A DNA stretch of 64,000 nt, taken from the NCBI GenBank assembly GCA_030704615.1, contig CM060731.1, positions 82,194,756-82,258,755 on the forward strand. The letters run 5' to 3'. This DNA is from Takakia lepidozioides. Lineage: Eukaryota; Streptophyta; Takakiopsida; Takakiales; Takakiaceae. A model generated the notes under the pieces. It was not told where the DNA came from. It saw nothing but the letters and a program-made list of their open reading frames with translations, and searched no databases. Made by a program: the position numbers and the translations under genes. The stretch's first letter is position 1, and each line of letters opens with the position of its first letter. Shown in pieces: positions 42,635 to 54,005 of the stretch.

Positions 42635-44152
42635 CTACAAATGAAGAAGGTAAATAATCATATATTTATGAGTGTAGAACATACCTTTCAACTTTTCAAT
42701 GAGCTCTTGTAACGGGAAAAACATGCCAGGGAAGGAACCCTGCTCAAGGAAGCGTATCAATATACGTGTAAGTTTTCTGGTTTTGAAGCCATTCTTCCCA
42801 AGGGTATGTATGAGTAAGCAACATTCTTTCCAAGCCAGATTAACACTGTTGGAAATATACAGAATTGGAAAAGCTTGTGAAATCACTATGTTGTAGGATT
42901 GATTCACGGATCTATTAGAGAGGAACTGGATGTACTGGGTGTAAGAGAAAGGTAAGAGTCTTCTCTTATCATAGTTCTGAAATTGGAATTCCCCGGATTC
43001 AGGGTTTAATACAGAAATCTGGACATTCATGAAGCATGCTTCCAGACCTTCATACGGGGATCCATTCTTAGTTCTTAGTAACTCAGGCTTGATTTCCACC
43101 ACATTAAGTGGGTAGATCCACCAAGGATTACTGCTGCACATGTCTGCATCAGGATTGAGAAATAGCATTGCATTTCCAATGTTAAGCCAACATATGTCAT
43201 CGATATAACGGAAAGCATGTTGAAACTTTGGCATCAATTGAAATTGACCAAGAGCAGCCAGTCTTAAGATGAACTTAAGCTCGTATGAAAGGAAATAAGT
43301 GTTACACCATAAAGGTGAACACGAGAAACCCATGGGGATACCTGAAATTTGACGCCAAACACGGTCACCCAATGCTACGAAACAATGACACATCAGCCAT
43401 TTGTGGAGCTGAAGCAACCTGGCTTCATGAAGCTCGATCCAGGTACCTGATTTGGGGGAAGAAGTACTCCACTTGCACTTCCCGAAGGTCCCATTCTTTG
43501 TTTGGACCCAAAGGGCATGGCGTGACCGGGGGTGATCCATATGGTGTTCCTGGAAAGCCAGCTTAATCACATGCTCAATGGCATCACCCAAGTTATCTTC
43601 ACCTGTCAGGGGAATATTTTCATAGCATTGTGTGATGTCAGCTACAAAAACATCATAGATTTTTGTAGGAAGATTTAAAGTGAAATATGTAATGCTGACT
43701 ATAATCCAATACATGGCAGTAGACACTTTGAAGAATTGTTTATAAGTGTTTAAGCGTGCTCTGGCCCATTCCTTGATTAAAGGCAGCAAGAACATGGTGG
43801 CACATGTAAGGAGGCTGGCAATTTCACTGAACACGCAATTGTGGGCATTGGTAATCCATCTATACTTTTTTTTGTGTAGTTTGTATATTCCCATCATGTA
43901 AGGAAGACTACAAAAAGTAACAGGGATTTCAGGTATCATATCCTGCACTTCACCAAGGAGGCTTTCCAAAATAGAGTCCGGTGATGACCATACCTCATCT
44001 TGAAGACATGGTCTAAAATCCTTACCCATTAAGCGGTGATAGGCTTGGGTTCTGATGTGCTTCACACATAGAAAACAAACATTGTTGTTAGCCTTATCAA
44101 GACCAGACATATACACGTGTTTAGTCTGGGGCCAGTGTATAAGTGGATTCAA
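42635..44152 (-). CDS. Reverse transcriptase, Penelope/telomerase-like group
   Basis: One frame of about 505 codons; its 5' end is unclear because the listed first codon is CTG and homologous sequence continues upstream into the repeat. Motifs: LDKANNNVCFLC near the start (the DKg motif of the fingers), DITQCYENIPL (motif A), GIPMGFSCSPLW (motif B) and FRYIDDICWLN (motif C, catalytic DD). The GIPMG..CSP and RYIDD words fit Penelope-like or telomerase-related enzymes better than L1 or LTR types. No GIY-YIG endonuclease is visible. Long direct repeats flank the frame (41.0-41.7 and 45.0-45.7 kb), which would fit the repeated ends of Penelope-like elements, but those repeats also contain MULE-type coding pieces. 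Confidence 0.75.
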   Translation of the reverse strand: MNPLIHWPQTKHVYMSGLDKANNNVCFLCVKHIRTQAYHRLMGKDFRPCLQDEVWSSPDSILESLLGEVQDMIPEIPVTFCSLPYMMGIYKLHKKKYRWITNAHNCVFSEIASLLTCATMFLLPLIKEWARARLNTYKQFFKVSTAMYWIIVSITYFTLNLPTKIYDVFVADITQCYENIPLTGEDNLGDAIEHVIKLAFQEHHMDHPRSRHALWVQTKNGTFGKCKWSTSSPKSGTWIELHEARLLQLHKWLMCHCFVALGDRVWRQISGIPMGFSCSPLWCNTYFLSYELKFILRLAALGQFQLMPKFQHAFRYIDDICWLNIGNAMLFLNPDADMCSSNPWWIYPLNVVEIKPELLRTKNGSPYEGLEACFMNVQISVLNPESGEFQFQNYDKRRLLPFSYTQYIQFLSNRSVNQSYNIVISQAFPILYISNSVNLAWKECCLLIHTLGKNGFKTRKLTRILIRFLEQGSFPGMFFPLQELIEKLKGMFYTHKYMIIYLLHL

Positions 44153-44965
44153 AAGGTTTTGAGCAGCAAGTGATTACTGATTATCACATACTGTAAAGAA
44201 ATCCAGAAAAACATAGGGCCTGCAGTAAACAACATACTTGCCCTAGAGCCCAATGGCTGGCACACCATATGGCCTCCTACATAAAGATCCGCCTCACTAT
44301 ATAAGTCACATTAATGTTCATCCAAACAGGGACCCAGTCATGTATCCCATGTCTATGTATGTTTTAAATGTGACATTAGCAACAGTTCAAAGCGGAAATT
44401 CTTGTTCACCTTGCTAGATTTACTCCCCATGATTACATTGACAGTCTGGAAAGGAAATTCCAGTCTTTATGTAAACTTATGGCCATATCAAAGCAGCAGA
44501 CAGCCTTGTACAACATTTACACGTAAGTGGTATGACATCATCCCTCGTTTTTTTTGCGCCAAGACCTGGTTTAGGCTTGGGTCATTGTATAAATATGGTA
44601 ACAAGGTGTTGAGTAGCAACCAGTTATACATGTTGCTACTTTACCACTGTGCAAAGCAGGGAGGCAAGTCTTCAGATTGCTGAATTTCATCACCCATGGT
44701 TACATTGTATATCTGCAGATATTTCTAAACAGTATGTAAACAGGGAACACAATAGAAGATATTGTATTATGTTCCATAACATAGCTTCAGTCAGGTACAG
44801 CAGGTATATACTCTAGCAAAATGTTTACCATATGACAAAGCATTCATGGAGGTGTAGAGAGATATACAGGGTCTGTACGAGCTTAATCCCTGATGTCTTA
44901 AGATACCTCTAAACATATTGTCTGAGTTCAAAAAGATCCTTCGGGTTACTGTGCTGCTTGGTACA

Positions 44966-45695
44966 TGCCATAGCAGTAAAGCCAGTCTATCCCAGATCCC
45001 GTTTTAGGTCTTGGGGCAATCTGTATCTGCTCCAGCAGGGTACTTGCAAGGACACAAACAAGTAGAGAAGGACAGGAAACCAAATGGCATGCATCAGGCA
45101 GCATACATGGCCTAAAAACAAAAGGTTGGGGTTCCCTATGTCCTCTTACTTAGCTGCTTGATATCATTCAAGCCACAACATCATACCGGTACTATAAACC
45201 GAAATCAAAAGCTCATGCTGGGCTGTAAAACAGCAAATCCAGCACCATCACGTAGTGTAGCAGAATCAAAGGCAATAGTCTTAATTAATAGAAAGTATGT
45301 GTTCTAATAAAGCTCATCTAATGCACTAATGCTCAACAAGAAGAGTTGGAAGCATAGCCAAAAAGATCAAGACATGGGGGCGGATTTGAATCAGCTCCCT
45401 GAAGAAACAGCTTGAGTCGACTTCACTTCATCTTGCTAGGTTTCAATCAATTGCAAGCTTCATGAATCATATTAAGTGAGGGCCCTCACCTGGTCCCATC
45501 ACATGCAGTCAAAAAACAATGAAGTTAGTGAAGATGTGGAACCCCAGGTGAATATCAGGCCTCACGCTTGTTATCGCTGTACAACATGCGTTCAAAAGCA
45601 AGAAGAGATCAAAAGCAAAGCAAAGATAGTCCACAACCTTAAGGGTTTGTGGAAGAGGATTCGACATAGCTCCAAGAACTCGGCAATTGATAGCA
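44966..45695. repeat. Long direct repeat, copy B
   Basis: Partner of 41006-41735. On the plus strand it contains a Cys/Lys-rich coding piece (PHACYRCTTC, KGLWKRIRHSSKNS) that leads into the SWIM-finger sequence just downstream. Confidence 0.85.
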
Positions 45696-46010
45696 CAAAC
45701 AACTACGGAAGTTCCACATCCCGAGTATGGACGAATCTACACTATGATGACCTCCACATCCGCTATGCACGACCGGTTGTACGACATCGTAGTTTCAAAT
45801 TTCCCCAACTGCACCTGTCCAGATTTTGTTGGCATGCTTATAACAAGTTTGGGAAAGACAGGCAAATTTATACCCTGCAAGCATCTGTATTTTATCTTCT
45901 TGAACAGAATGGTATGTGATCCCAGACGCGACATCTTCATTCTCCAGGCGACCATGAGTTTCAACGAGGTGAATACACTTATGCAGCGGGATAGGAGCAC
46001 ATAACATCCT
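45476..46010 (+). pseudogene. SWIM zinc-finger C-terminus of a MULE-like transposase
   Basis: Two overlapping frames (45476-45919 and 45687-46004). The second has CTCPDF, about 17 residues, then PCKHLYFIFL, a SWIM finger (CxC...CxH) as in MULE and FAR1-type transposases. It is followed by a TMSFNEV.TLM segment, typical of their ends. The change of frame and lack of a catalytic core make it a remnant. Confidence 0.65.
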
Positions 46011-46299
46011 CTTCACTTTGGTCATCTGCAAATTCCATTACTGGATTTCACAAGAGTTGAAACTTGAACTTGATGTCCCTTTCATATATTTGATGCCAAT
46101 GCAGCCTCCAATTATGTTGTGCAATGTGTGCCATTTCTTTCTTGTGTGTAGTCGTTCGAAAATAAATGGAATGGATGCAAATGCTTTCACAAGTCGTTCC
46201 TGCATTTTAATTTTGGTGGTGTTTGCATGAATGAATGCCACGGCTATAGGCCCCTCGGCTATAGGTGTTACATGTTTCTGATGACATGGCATCTGGCAA

Positions 46300-46470
46300 G
46301 TTGTCCAGATGCCACGTTATTCTGACGACTGCCATGTCAGCTGGATATTGACACATCAGCAGGCCCACGCCACGTCAGCCTCACGCTCACGCCACGTCAG
46401 CGCGACCCCACGCTCACGCGACATCACCTCCGTGTGAGCGTACGCTCTCCCGCTCACGCGGAAGTCACGT
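46300..46470. repeat. CACGTCA-family repeats, second locus
   Basis: GCCACGTCAGC and GCTCACGC words repeat several times, with a hairpin near 46430-46466 (GTGAGCGTACGCTC, CGCTCACGCGGAAG). The block is related to 26904-27285 and lies just after the SWIM remnant. Confidence 0.7.
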
Positions 46471-46479
46471 CCCAGACAT

Positions 46480-47380
46480 TCTATCGCATGTGAACTTGCA
46501 CGCTCATAGAACTTCGCCACTCACTCACTCTGGGAAGACAGCCTGCCTCTGTGTAAATACGGACTTTTTTTCGCTTCACATTCCTCACAAGGGATGTGAA
46601 GCAAAATGGAGTCTGCATGTGCACAGATGCTGGCCTTGTCCGCAACCTTGTCAACAACCCACGCACAGAAGCTCAGAGGCTTGATGAGGCAAGCAGATCT
46701 CACTATGAGGCCATTGGTTTCTACTCCAATCAATCGGAAAGTCACGATTCCTCAGTCTGCACACAAGCTTTTTCTTGGGCCGCCTCTTCTCACCACACGG
46801 GCGGCAGATATTCTTGACAAGTCAAAGGACACCATTTGGGAAAGTGAACAACAGTAGCAGGAGGAGTCTTGCAGTGGCAGGAGGAGCCTTTGCAGTTGAA
46901 CCGGGTGTCGAACGAGGTACAGGGTAGGGAAGACCTCCTCATGTTTGTGGAAGGTACATGGTACATGGTTTGATAGAAGATATATTAGGTAGGGAAGACG
47001 TTATCTTTGCAGCTGCAGTTTAGGAGACTGATGTGATTTCTATCCTTGGATTGTTGCCATCATATCAGGTGTTATTTTACTAGAGGACCTCGGGTATGAA
47101 CGCTTGTGAAATGGCACAACTGGCATGTACCTCAAGGCATGCCAGAACTGTCGGTAGGTCCGACATTGAATGAACGCCTACATCACGTGGTCGAAGATAA
47201 AATCAAGCATCGTACAGGTTGTGGTGGGCCAGTGAATGTCCTCACCCGACAACCTACCAAGGATCGTAACAGTCTTGGGGGGGTCAAGTTTGGGGAGATG
47301 GAGCGTGATTGCATGTTGGGGGGGCGGAGGGGGGGAGTGACTGAGCAACAGAAGTTGCTGCACCAGTCACTTCCCCACCC
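46480..47380. other. Gene-free stretch
   Basis: A hairpin GCTTCACAT/ATGTGAAGC lies at about 46571-46601. Two short open frames (46596-46857) show no known motif. Confidence 0.4.
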
Positions 47381-47384
47381 CCCC

Positions 47385-48545
47385 CCCCCCTTTTTTTTTC
47401 CCCTCAACAGTCCCTCTCTCTCCACATCCTGATGGGACAGAGGGAGACAGAGGGAGAGAGGGAGAGAGGGTAATTGGACTTGTCTTGTCAAGACAAGGGC
47501 GGTTCAGTTAGTAAAAATTGGACTGGAAACTGGAAATGACAAATCAGCCCCATAACAGGGCACTATCAATAAAGGACCCGGACCAGGTTTAATCAGGAAA
47601 TAAATAGGTGGGAGGGTGGGGTAGTGGGTGAAACATTACTGTTTCAAGAAAGGCAGCATTAAATCATTTAAAACCACTTGGATCAATATGCAATTTTGCA
47701 CGAATTGAATCCCAGTTCTTGGTTTATTTTATGGTGTATGGAACACCTTTTGCCCAGATGCCAATCATATTCCAATCATACCTTACATCCAAATTAGCCC
47801 CTTGTTTATTCATAGCCTTTCAATTATTACCAGGCATGAAAGAGGATTGGTGTAATTCTGAGACAAAACATAACATTGCTGGCTGGATAGAGATACAGGA
47901 TCAGGACATCTTATGGAATCCTCTAATTCATACAACATGATTATATCAGTTGTTGGAAACCATCATAACATAGGGAATACATTCAGCCAGTCATTTTTGA
48001 ATAAACATGGCTCCTATGATAACCTCATAGTGACTGGTTGCAGTGGTTATCACATACCTGGTAGTTAAAAAAGAATTATACAATCCAAGCCAAGTTTCTG
48101 TTCAATCAAACAAATTGTTTGCAACCAGAGTATGACCCAGTAGACACATAGTCTATCCCCAACCTTCTGTTTTATTTTTCTTCCCTCATCTCTCCTACTC
48201 TCTCCCTCTCTCATTCTTTTCCCTCATCTCTCCCTCTGTCTCCCTCTGTCCCATCAGGATGTGGAGAGAGAGGGACTGTTGAGGGGGAAAAAAAAAACGG
48301 TGAGGGGGTGTGGAAGTGACTGGAGCAGCTGCCCCCCCCCCCACCTTCCCCCCCCCCCCCCCCCCCTCAACAGTCCCTCTCTCTCCCTCTCTCCCTCGCT
48401 GCCTCTCTTCCTCTCTCCCTCTATCCCTCTCTCTCCCTCTCTCTCCCTCTGTCCCATCACGATGTGAAGAAAGAGGGAGCAGCTGCTCAATCACTTCCCG
48501 CCCCCCCCCCCACCTTTTTTTTTTTTTTTTTTTTTTCCCCTTATC
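47385..48545. repeat. Simple-sequence region with 60-bp inverted repeat and long homopolymers
   Basis: About 47400-47465 (CCCTCAACAGTCCCTCTCTC... CATCCTGATGGGACAGAGG) recurs inverted at about 48225-48292, and a third, partly changed copy lies at 48365-48475. Runs of C (about 14 at 47377, over 20 near 48346, 13 near 48503) and a T run of about 24 near 48517 are present. Proline-rich frames here are artefacts. Confidence 0.8.
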
Positions 48546-49205
48546 TCTCCCTCTCCCTCTCCCTCTATACAAGGAACTTGCTTGTATTTTTTCCAAAACC
48601 CAGGACGGCTTGGACTAATTTTGTCTAAACCATATTTTAATTTCATCCATACTGGATGTAATCATGAAAATGGATTAATTCCATTAAAGAATATTCTCTG
48701 ATAGCTGGGTTCTTTGGATGATTTTGGTCATGAGAACTAGCCCTAATGAAAGCCAGGCTATATTTTGGATGCCATCCCTACTAGATGACATCATGATGGA
48801 ATCAGAGAAGTTCTTTACATCTCATTACCTGTTTTTCATCTAATTTGGATGAAATCGCGAAGGTTTGCCCTATCTCTTCCTCCGCCCTTAAACTCTGCAC
48901 GATACTCGTGCGTTTTGATTCTGCTGGAGCTGAGAGATGGTGTCAGAGGGTTCATTTAAACACAATTTGGTGGCTATGGAGAAGCTTTATGACAGCCTGC
49001 AAGTGCTCTGGCAAGATTCCAGTACTTTTTTATTCCCCTTGGGGTATGCAATGGCGGCAGAGCTTCAATTCCCTCAATGAGGTTGTCTCTTCCCTTGGCG
49101 GAAAATCTACCATAAGCTGTGATTGTTTGTCGATCCGTTCAATGGTCATTAAGATCCAGCGCCGCTCTTAAACTTTCAGGAAGTCTCTTCACCTGATAAA
49201 ATATT
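48545..49205 (-). repeat. Inverted arm, right copy (MULE-like 3' region)
   Basis: Reverse complement of 41765-42425. It contains the last codons and 3' flank of the transposase gene that reads leftward from 52.3 kb. Confidence 0.85.
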
Positions 49206-52200
49206 CCCATTTCGTTTTGTTGGCCATGCATCAGCGTTCGGTGGTGGCACTCTAGAACTTGCTGAAGTAGAAGCACCTGCATGTACAGAGGGGGCTCGCT
49301 GAAGGGAGAAGCCTGCCTCCTCCAGCATGGCAATCTCGTGAGTTGTGAGATGTGTCCCCACCTTCACAGGCCAAAAGCTTGGTGGAGGAGGCTTCATGAC
49401 AACCGATGGTCGCACAGTCCCACGTACGCACCTACCACAGTCGTCAGGGCAGAACCAGAATTTGTGGTTCTTCGCCTCGGCTTGCCCGTAAGGCGTGAAT
49501 AAACCAGTGAAGGTCGGAGCCGGAGTGCGGACCTTGCCTCTGGATATGGAGGACTTGCATTTCTCACGATTGGTTGCTCTGATTGCCGTGCACTTCACTC
49601 GAGACCCAGCAGTGGTGCGATCTATGTGCCAGACTTCGTCGGGGCACATGGACTCCACCACAGGGGGGAGCACGTTCGCCTCCTGCCCCATTGCACTCAC
49701 TATGGGAGATGGCTTCCTTTGGCTTTGTGACAAAGGATCGTCCGCACTGGATATGCCGGAAACGAACCTATGATGAAATGGAACACGCGGCATGGAGAAG
49801 TTGTCCCTGTCCGGCCTGTGGGAGTCCGCATCCGACCCAGGAGGGGTGTTCAATTTCCGTTTACAAGTCCCGAATCTCTCCTCACCCTCCAGTGGGGAAC
49901 TCTGGACACTAGTGGAGTTCCTTCCGCACACATGCTGACAGCCCTGGCAATCTTGTTCGGATCCCCTGATCTTCTTGCTGCTCGCAACATCAACTCGGAC
50001 TTGTCTAGACCCTTGCCACCAACGCCACCCCGCAAGAACTCCTGATATCTCGTCTGATGCAGTAGAGCTCGAATCAGATCATCTGCCGTCGCCACATACA
50101 AATCCCGGCCCCGCTTTCCAGATTGCTGCAACCATACATTGTGCACCGTCTCCGCCAGATTGCAAGAGGGCATGTCCGCCATCTCCTCAATTGAGAAGTT
50201 TTACAAAATAGAAAAACATATATCAGAAAGAAGACAGGCACACCCCACCATAATAGACGTGATTGGAAATGGATACAAAGTCAATGAAATTTTCAAGTTT
50301 TCAAATGCACGCACCGTTGTCATGCATGCTCCCATTGTCTGTACCGGAAGTGCCAAAATGCCAGCCAGTCTTCTAGCGCTCTCATACTATCTTCTGATGC
50401 AGCCCCAGATAAGAACCACCAGGCACGAATTGTCTGGAACAATGTATTCGCCTCTGCCATGCTTTTCGCATCTTTGTACTGTTTGCATAGCCTAAGATGA
50501 ATAGGCTGCATTTCCGGTTTGATGTCTGCCTTTGTATGTTTCTCAAGGGACTGGGTCCAATGGAAAAGACATGTTTGCTCTCTTCCTGGCATTGGCACCT
50601 TTGGATCTCTTCATCCAAACACAATGCGAATAGCATTGAAGTTCGCTTGAGCACTGTCTGCCATAAATCCGGCGAAATTTGGACATGGGACACCTTGGGA
50701 GTCCATAACGCGAATGAGACTTCTCCACATTAGCTGCTGCGAATCCGCATCCTCTGATTGCATGTCACACACTGCAATTGTCATGACTCGCTGGTAGAAA
50801 GGATCGTAAACATGACACGCCATTGTAGTCCAGTCTTTCACTCGTTTGACGTGATCAAACATAAGGAAACAGTTCTGAAGATCGCCACCCTTCTGCATGC
50901 GCTTCACAAGACTGACTCCGCTACCCAACCCGGCTGTGGACATTTTGAAAACGTACACTTTGTTTGACCCTTGACCTGGGAACACACTCTCTTGAATGTA
51001 GTCATACCTGCTCCGTCGCTTCAACTCGAAAATGTTATCAACATACCCTCTGTTAGCAGGGCCCATCCTCAATGCATTCACTTGGTTTTTAATGTTCGGC
51101 GAGCTCAAGGTAGAGAAGTGATCCATAACATTGTCCAAGGCTGACCCGTCGAGTTTCCTACCCACAGAATCTCCTTCACTAAGAATATGGGTTTCCAGGA
51201 AAGTCTTGCTTGCTCCAAGAACAATTGTGGAGGTGGTGGCTGTTGGATTGCTCTCATACTCTTATCTTATCAACCTGGATATTGTTTCAATGCTTTCCCT
51301 GTAATCCCCCTTTGACATTGGATGGTTGTGCAACCCGAAATGCACTCCGGCTCTAGTCAAGGTTGGAAATCGGTGCACCACATAGTACATTCTTGCTCCA
51401 CACACTGCCACACAGGAAGGCGCTCGTTTGCAGAACTTGCAAACAAAAGTGTTGGAGCTTGGAGGTGCTTCACCGGGCTTGAAAGGATTCTCGGCGACAC
51501 CCTCCCACTCGCTCTGGTTCTGAACCTCTAACCGCAAGAAATGTCTGCAACTCAAATTCTTGCACCTCAGGTGCCCATTGCACACCGCTCTCCTGAACAC
51601 GAGCTTGTCATCATTTTGAATATTGGATGTCTTCGTTCTGCACCATGGGTGTCCATCGTGTCTTTTGTCCATTCCGTGCATGAGGCTCGAAACGGGTCCA
51701 CCCCACCCAGGTGGAGGCAGCTCGAAGACAACATCCCCATCAAAAGATTCTGGAAGGTACTGCACACGCTCAACAGGGACAGTGTCCCAGTCAATCCCCC
51801 GCAATTCACTCTTGAAACCGGGCATTCCTCCCATTGACTTCAGTTTAGGAATGACACTACACAGGTCCTTCAATTCCGGCACCACGACCACCGGAGAAGG
51901 AGCAAGAAAAGGAATTTTCGGGACGTCCTCCTCCGAGGAGTCGGAGAGCTCAACAATTTGTCTGGAAGTTGTGGGCTCCGTCTTCACGACCACATTCCTC
52001 TTGTCTTGAACAACAGAAGCAGCAGTTCCCGGCGTCACATACGAACCAATTGACCGCCGGCGAGAAGCTCCAAGGACTCTACATCTTCCTGGAGGAACTC
52101 TCCACTGACTCTTAAGTGCGTTTTCATCCGGTTTCTGGAAAGCATACTTCTTCAACTTCCCATCGACACTGTAAACCTCTCTTTCCAGCCACACAGTACC

Positions 52201-52326
52201 ATACTGGAACTCGAAACGCGCTGCTAGGAGATGTTCCTCCGCAATTGCAAAACCATTGTCATCGGTCTCCTTCGAGAAAGGTACTGGTTTCTCCACAGAG
52301 TAAAACTCCGCTTCGGAGGAAGCCAT
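49176..52326 (-). pseudogene. WRKY-GCM1/MULE-type transposase, decayed
   Basis: The likely start is ATG 52326 (MASSEAEFYSV). The first 1.1 kb holds a WRKY-GCM1-like zinc-binding domain (C.HF, CKFCKRAPSC, HFGLHNHP). After an in-frame TAA (51262-51264) the frame continues to a MULE-type DDE core (CHVYDPFYQRVMTIAVCDM, FMADSAQANFNAI). After TGA 50611-50613 it goes on with CLFHWTQSLEKHT. An intron follows (about 50300-50200), then CNLAETVHNVWLQQSG and GGKGLDKSELMLRAARR. A frameshift near 49.9 kb leads to a Cys-rich end (KFWFCPDDCGRC) and a stop at 49176. WRKY-GCM1 transposases move by cut and paste. The two stops fit C-to-T changes. The gene lies head-to-head with the methylase copy at 53.1 kb. 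Confidence 0.75.
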
Positions 52327-53130
52327 GTTGCTGCAAGAGAAATTCCCTCGCAGAAGTGCGGAAGCCACAACTTCTGTGCGGATTCTTGTTACAAACGATA
52401 GTGGGGATTACATTTCTCATGCTTTGCATTTCAGACCGAAACCCAAAAGTCCGTCACCTTTACTAACGAGGTCGGCAAATGACAACACGTCATGTATGTC
52501 CCAAACCGTTTTGGAAGGGTCAGCCAAGACCTGTTTTTAAAGCTGACATACCGTTAAAGAGCCTTTCAGAAACAGTTGTCAAAATAGTTCATAAAACAGT
52601 TGTTAAGCAGTTATGTGCCTTTACAGACACATGTGAAATGACGGTGGAGACCGACATCCCATGCCACCCCAATGTGTTCAGCCACGTGGTACCCGACATG
52701 CATTGAGTATAGAGTTTAAGAGGAAACGCCGTCGAACGAATGGAAGATGTTCATCCGGGAGAATCCAAAAAATCTACTGAAATTAGTCATCCATCCGAAT
52801 CAAATCCATGCGATGGCCATACCTCCATAATGAAAGACGGCGGCCACCGCATAATGGACGAGTGTGCCGTTAGGAGGGGGACACGTATGCAGTGAATACA
52901 TGCATAACCGCCGAGAGCGATGCCCCGGCTGCTACTCATCGCACGACGTCTCTCAATCCAGTAGATCGTAGTTTTTCAAGCTGGAGAGTAGCAAGAGACA
53001 GAGTTTCTGTCTGTTTGCTTTTAGCACTCACTAACGACATCTTAATTGGGCCATCCTTTCTGGTTTGCAGATGCAGCTATGTGGCTCAAGGCCACGGTTT
53101 CTGATATGATTGTTGTCTCTTCTTTTGTAG

Positions 53131-53770
53131 GTTACCAAATTCCCTTGCTGGGTGAACGGTGTGGAGCAGGCATACGCCACTGACCTTGTGATCCTTGACA
53201 TCCCAGACTGGCAGTGGGCATTCTCTTTCTGCAACAAATTCCTATCCGATGCAGGTGCTCTTCTAATATTTCAAGCTAACGACATGGCATCCAGACGGGT
53301 TCTGCAGAGCTACGTGAAATTGTCGGGGTTCCAGATTGTGAAGATTTGGACTTGCATAAATACCCTGCCTTTCTCCAGGGCGGAGTTCCTAGGGCAGAAG
53401 GTGATCTCTACGACCTTTCTTTTTGATGGACTTCTGTTTTTACAATTCATCAGTCTCGAACAGTTTAAATTCGTGCTTGTGCAGACCCATGTTTTCAAGG
53501 TCATGTGCCTCTCTCGAGTGCGGCCTGAGACCACTCCATCCCGTATTGGGCAATTTGACATTTGGGGGGGAGGACTCCATATCGACCAGGAATGTGACCC
53601 AGTGGAATTGGACGTCATCCACAACTATGTGGACTCCTCTCAGACTCTGAAAACGGAGGGTGGCATTCCTTGGAGAGGGGCCCGAGAGAAGTCACCCGCA
53701 TTCATGCAGACTCTGATTGAGACGTGCAGTAGGCATGGTGGCAAAGTGGTTGACCTCTCCATGGGTACAG
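53131..53770 (+). pseudogene. Beta-class amino-methyltransferase copy 2, two exons, internal deletion
   Basis: Exons 53131-53400 (tttgtag/GTTACC, AGAAG/gtgatc) and 53485-53770 (gtgcag/ACCCAT, TACAG/gttagt). The second has exactly the 286-nt length of its partner at 29649-29364. Motif-IV-like VILDIPDW, then motif X (REKSPAFMQT) and motif I (VDLSMGTG) are present. Against the 30-kb copy, 23 residues directly after DIPD are missing (69 nt, in frame), so the catalytic loop is probably destroyed. The downstream exons with motif II are not seen. A half copy of the family-B palindrome lies 80 bp upstream, as in the 32-kb region. Confidence 0.6.
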
Positions 53771-54005
53771 GTTAGTATCTCCACTATCCGAGGGATCGTC
53801 CCATTCGACCCAGACTGACCACATTGTGGTTGAGCCAGATCTGTAAGATCCGGAAGCTCTGGAGATGGATTCCGATTTCTCTTGAGGAAGTGCATGTTCG
53901 GCTAGTCTGTAACAGAACCTCGCGTCCTTCTGTGTTGGTTTTTTGTGCTTCTTCTCAAAAAAATAAAAGATTTGCATTCTGCCGTTAATCCGTTGGGATG
54001 TCTTT

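Noticed and set aside
47106-48618. Proline- and arginine-rich open frames
   Set aside because: They follow homopolymer C/G runs and GA/CT repeats and overlap in several frames.
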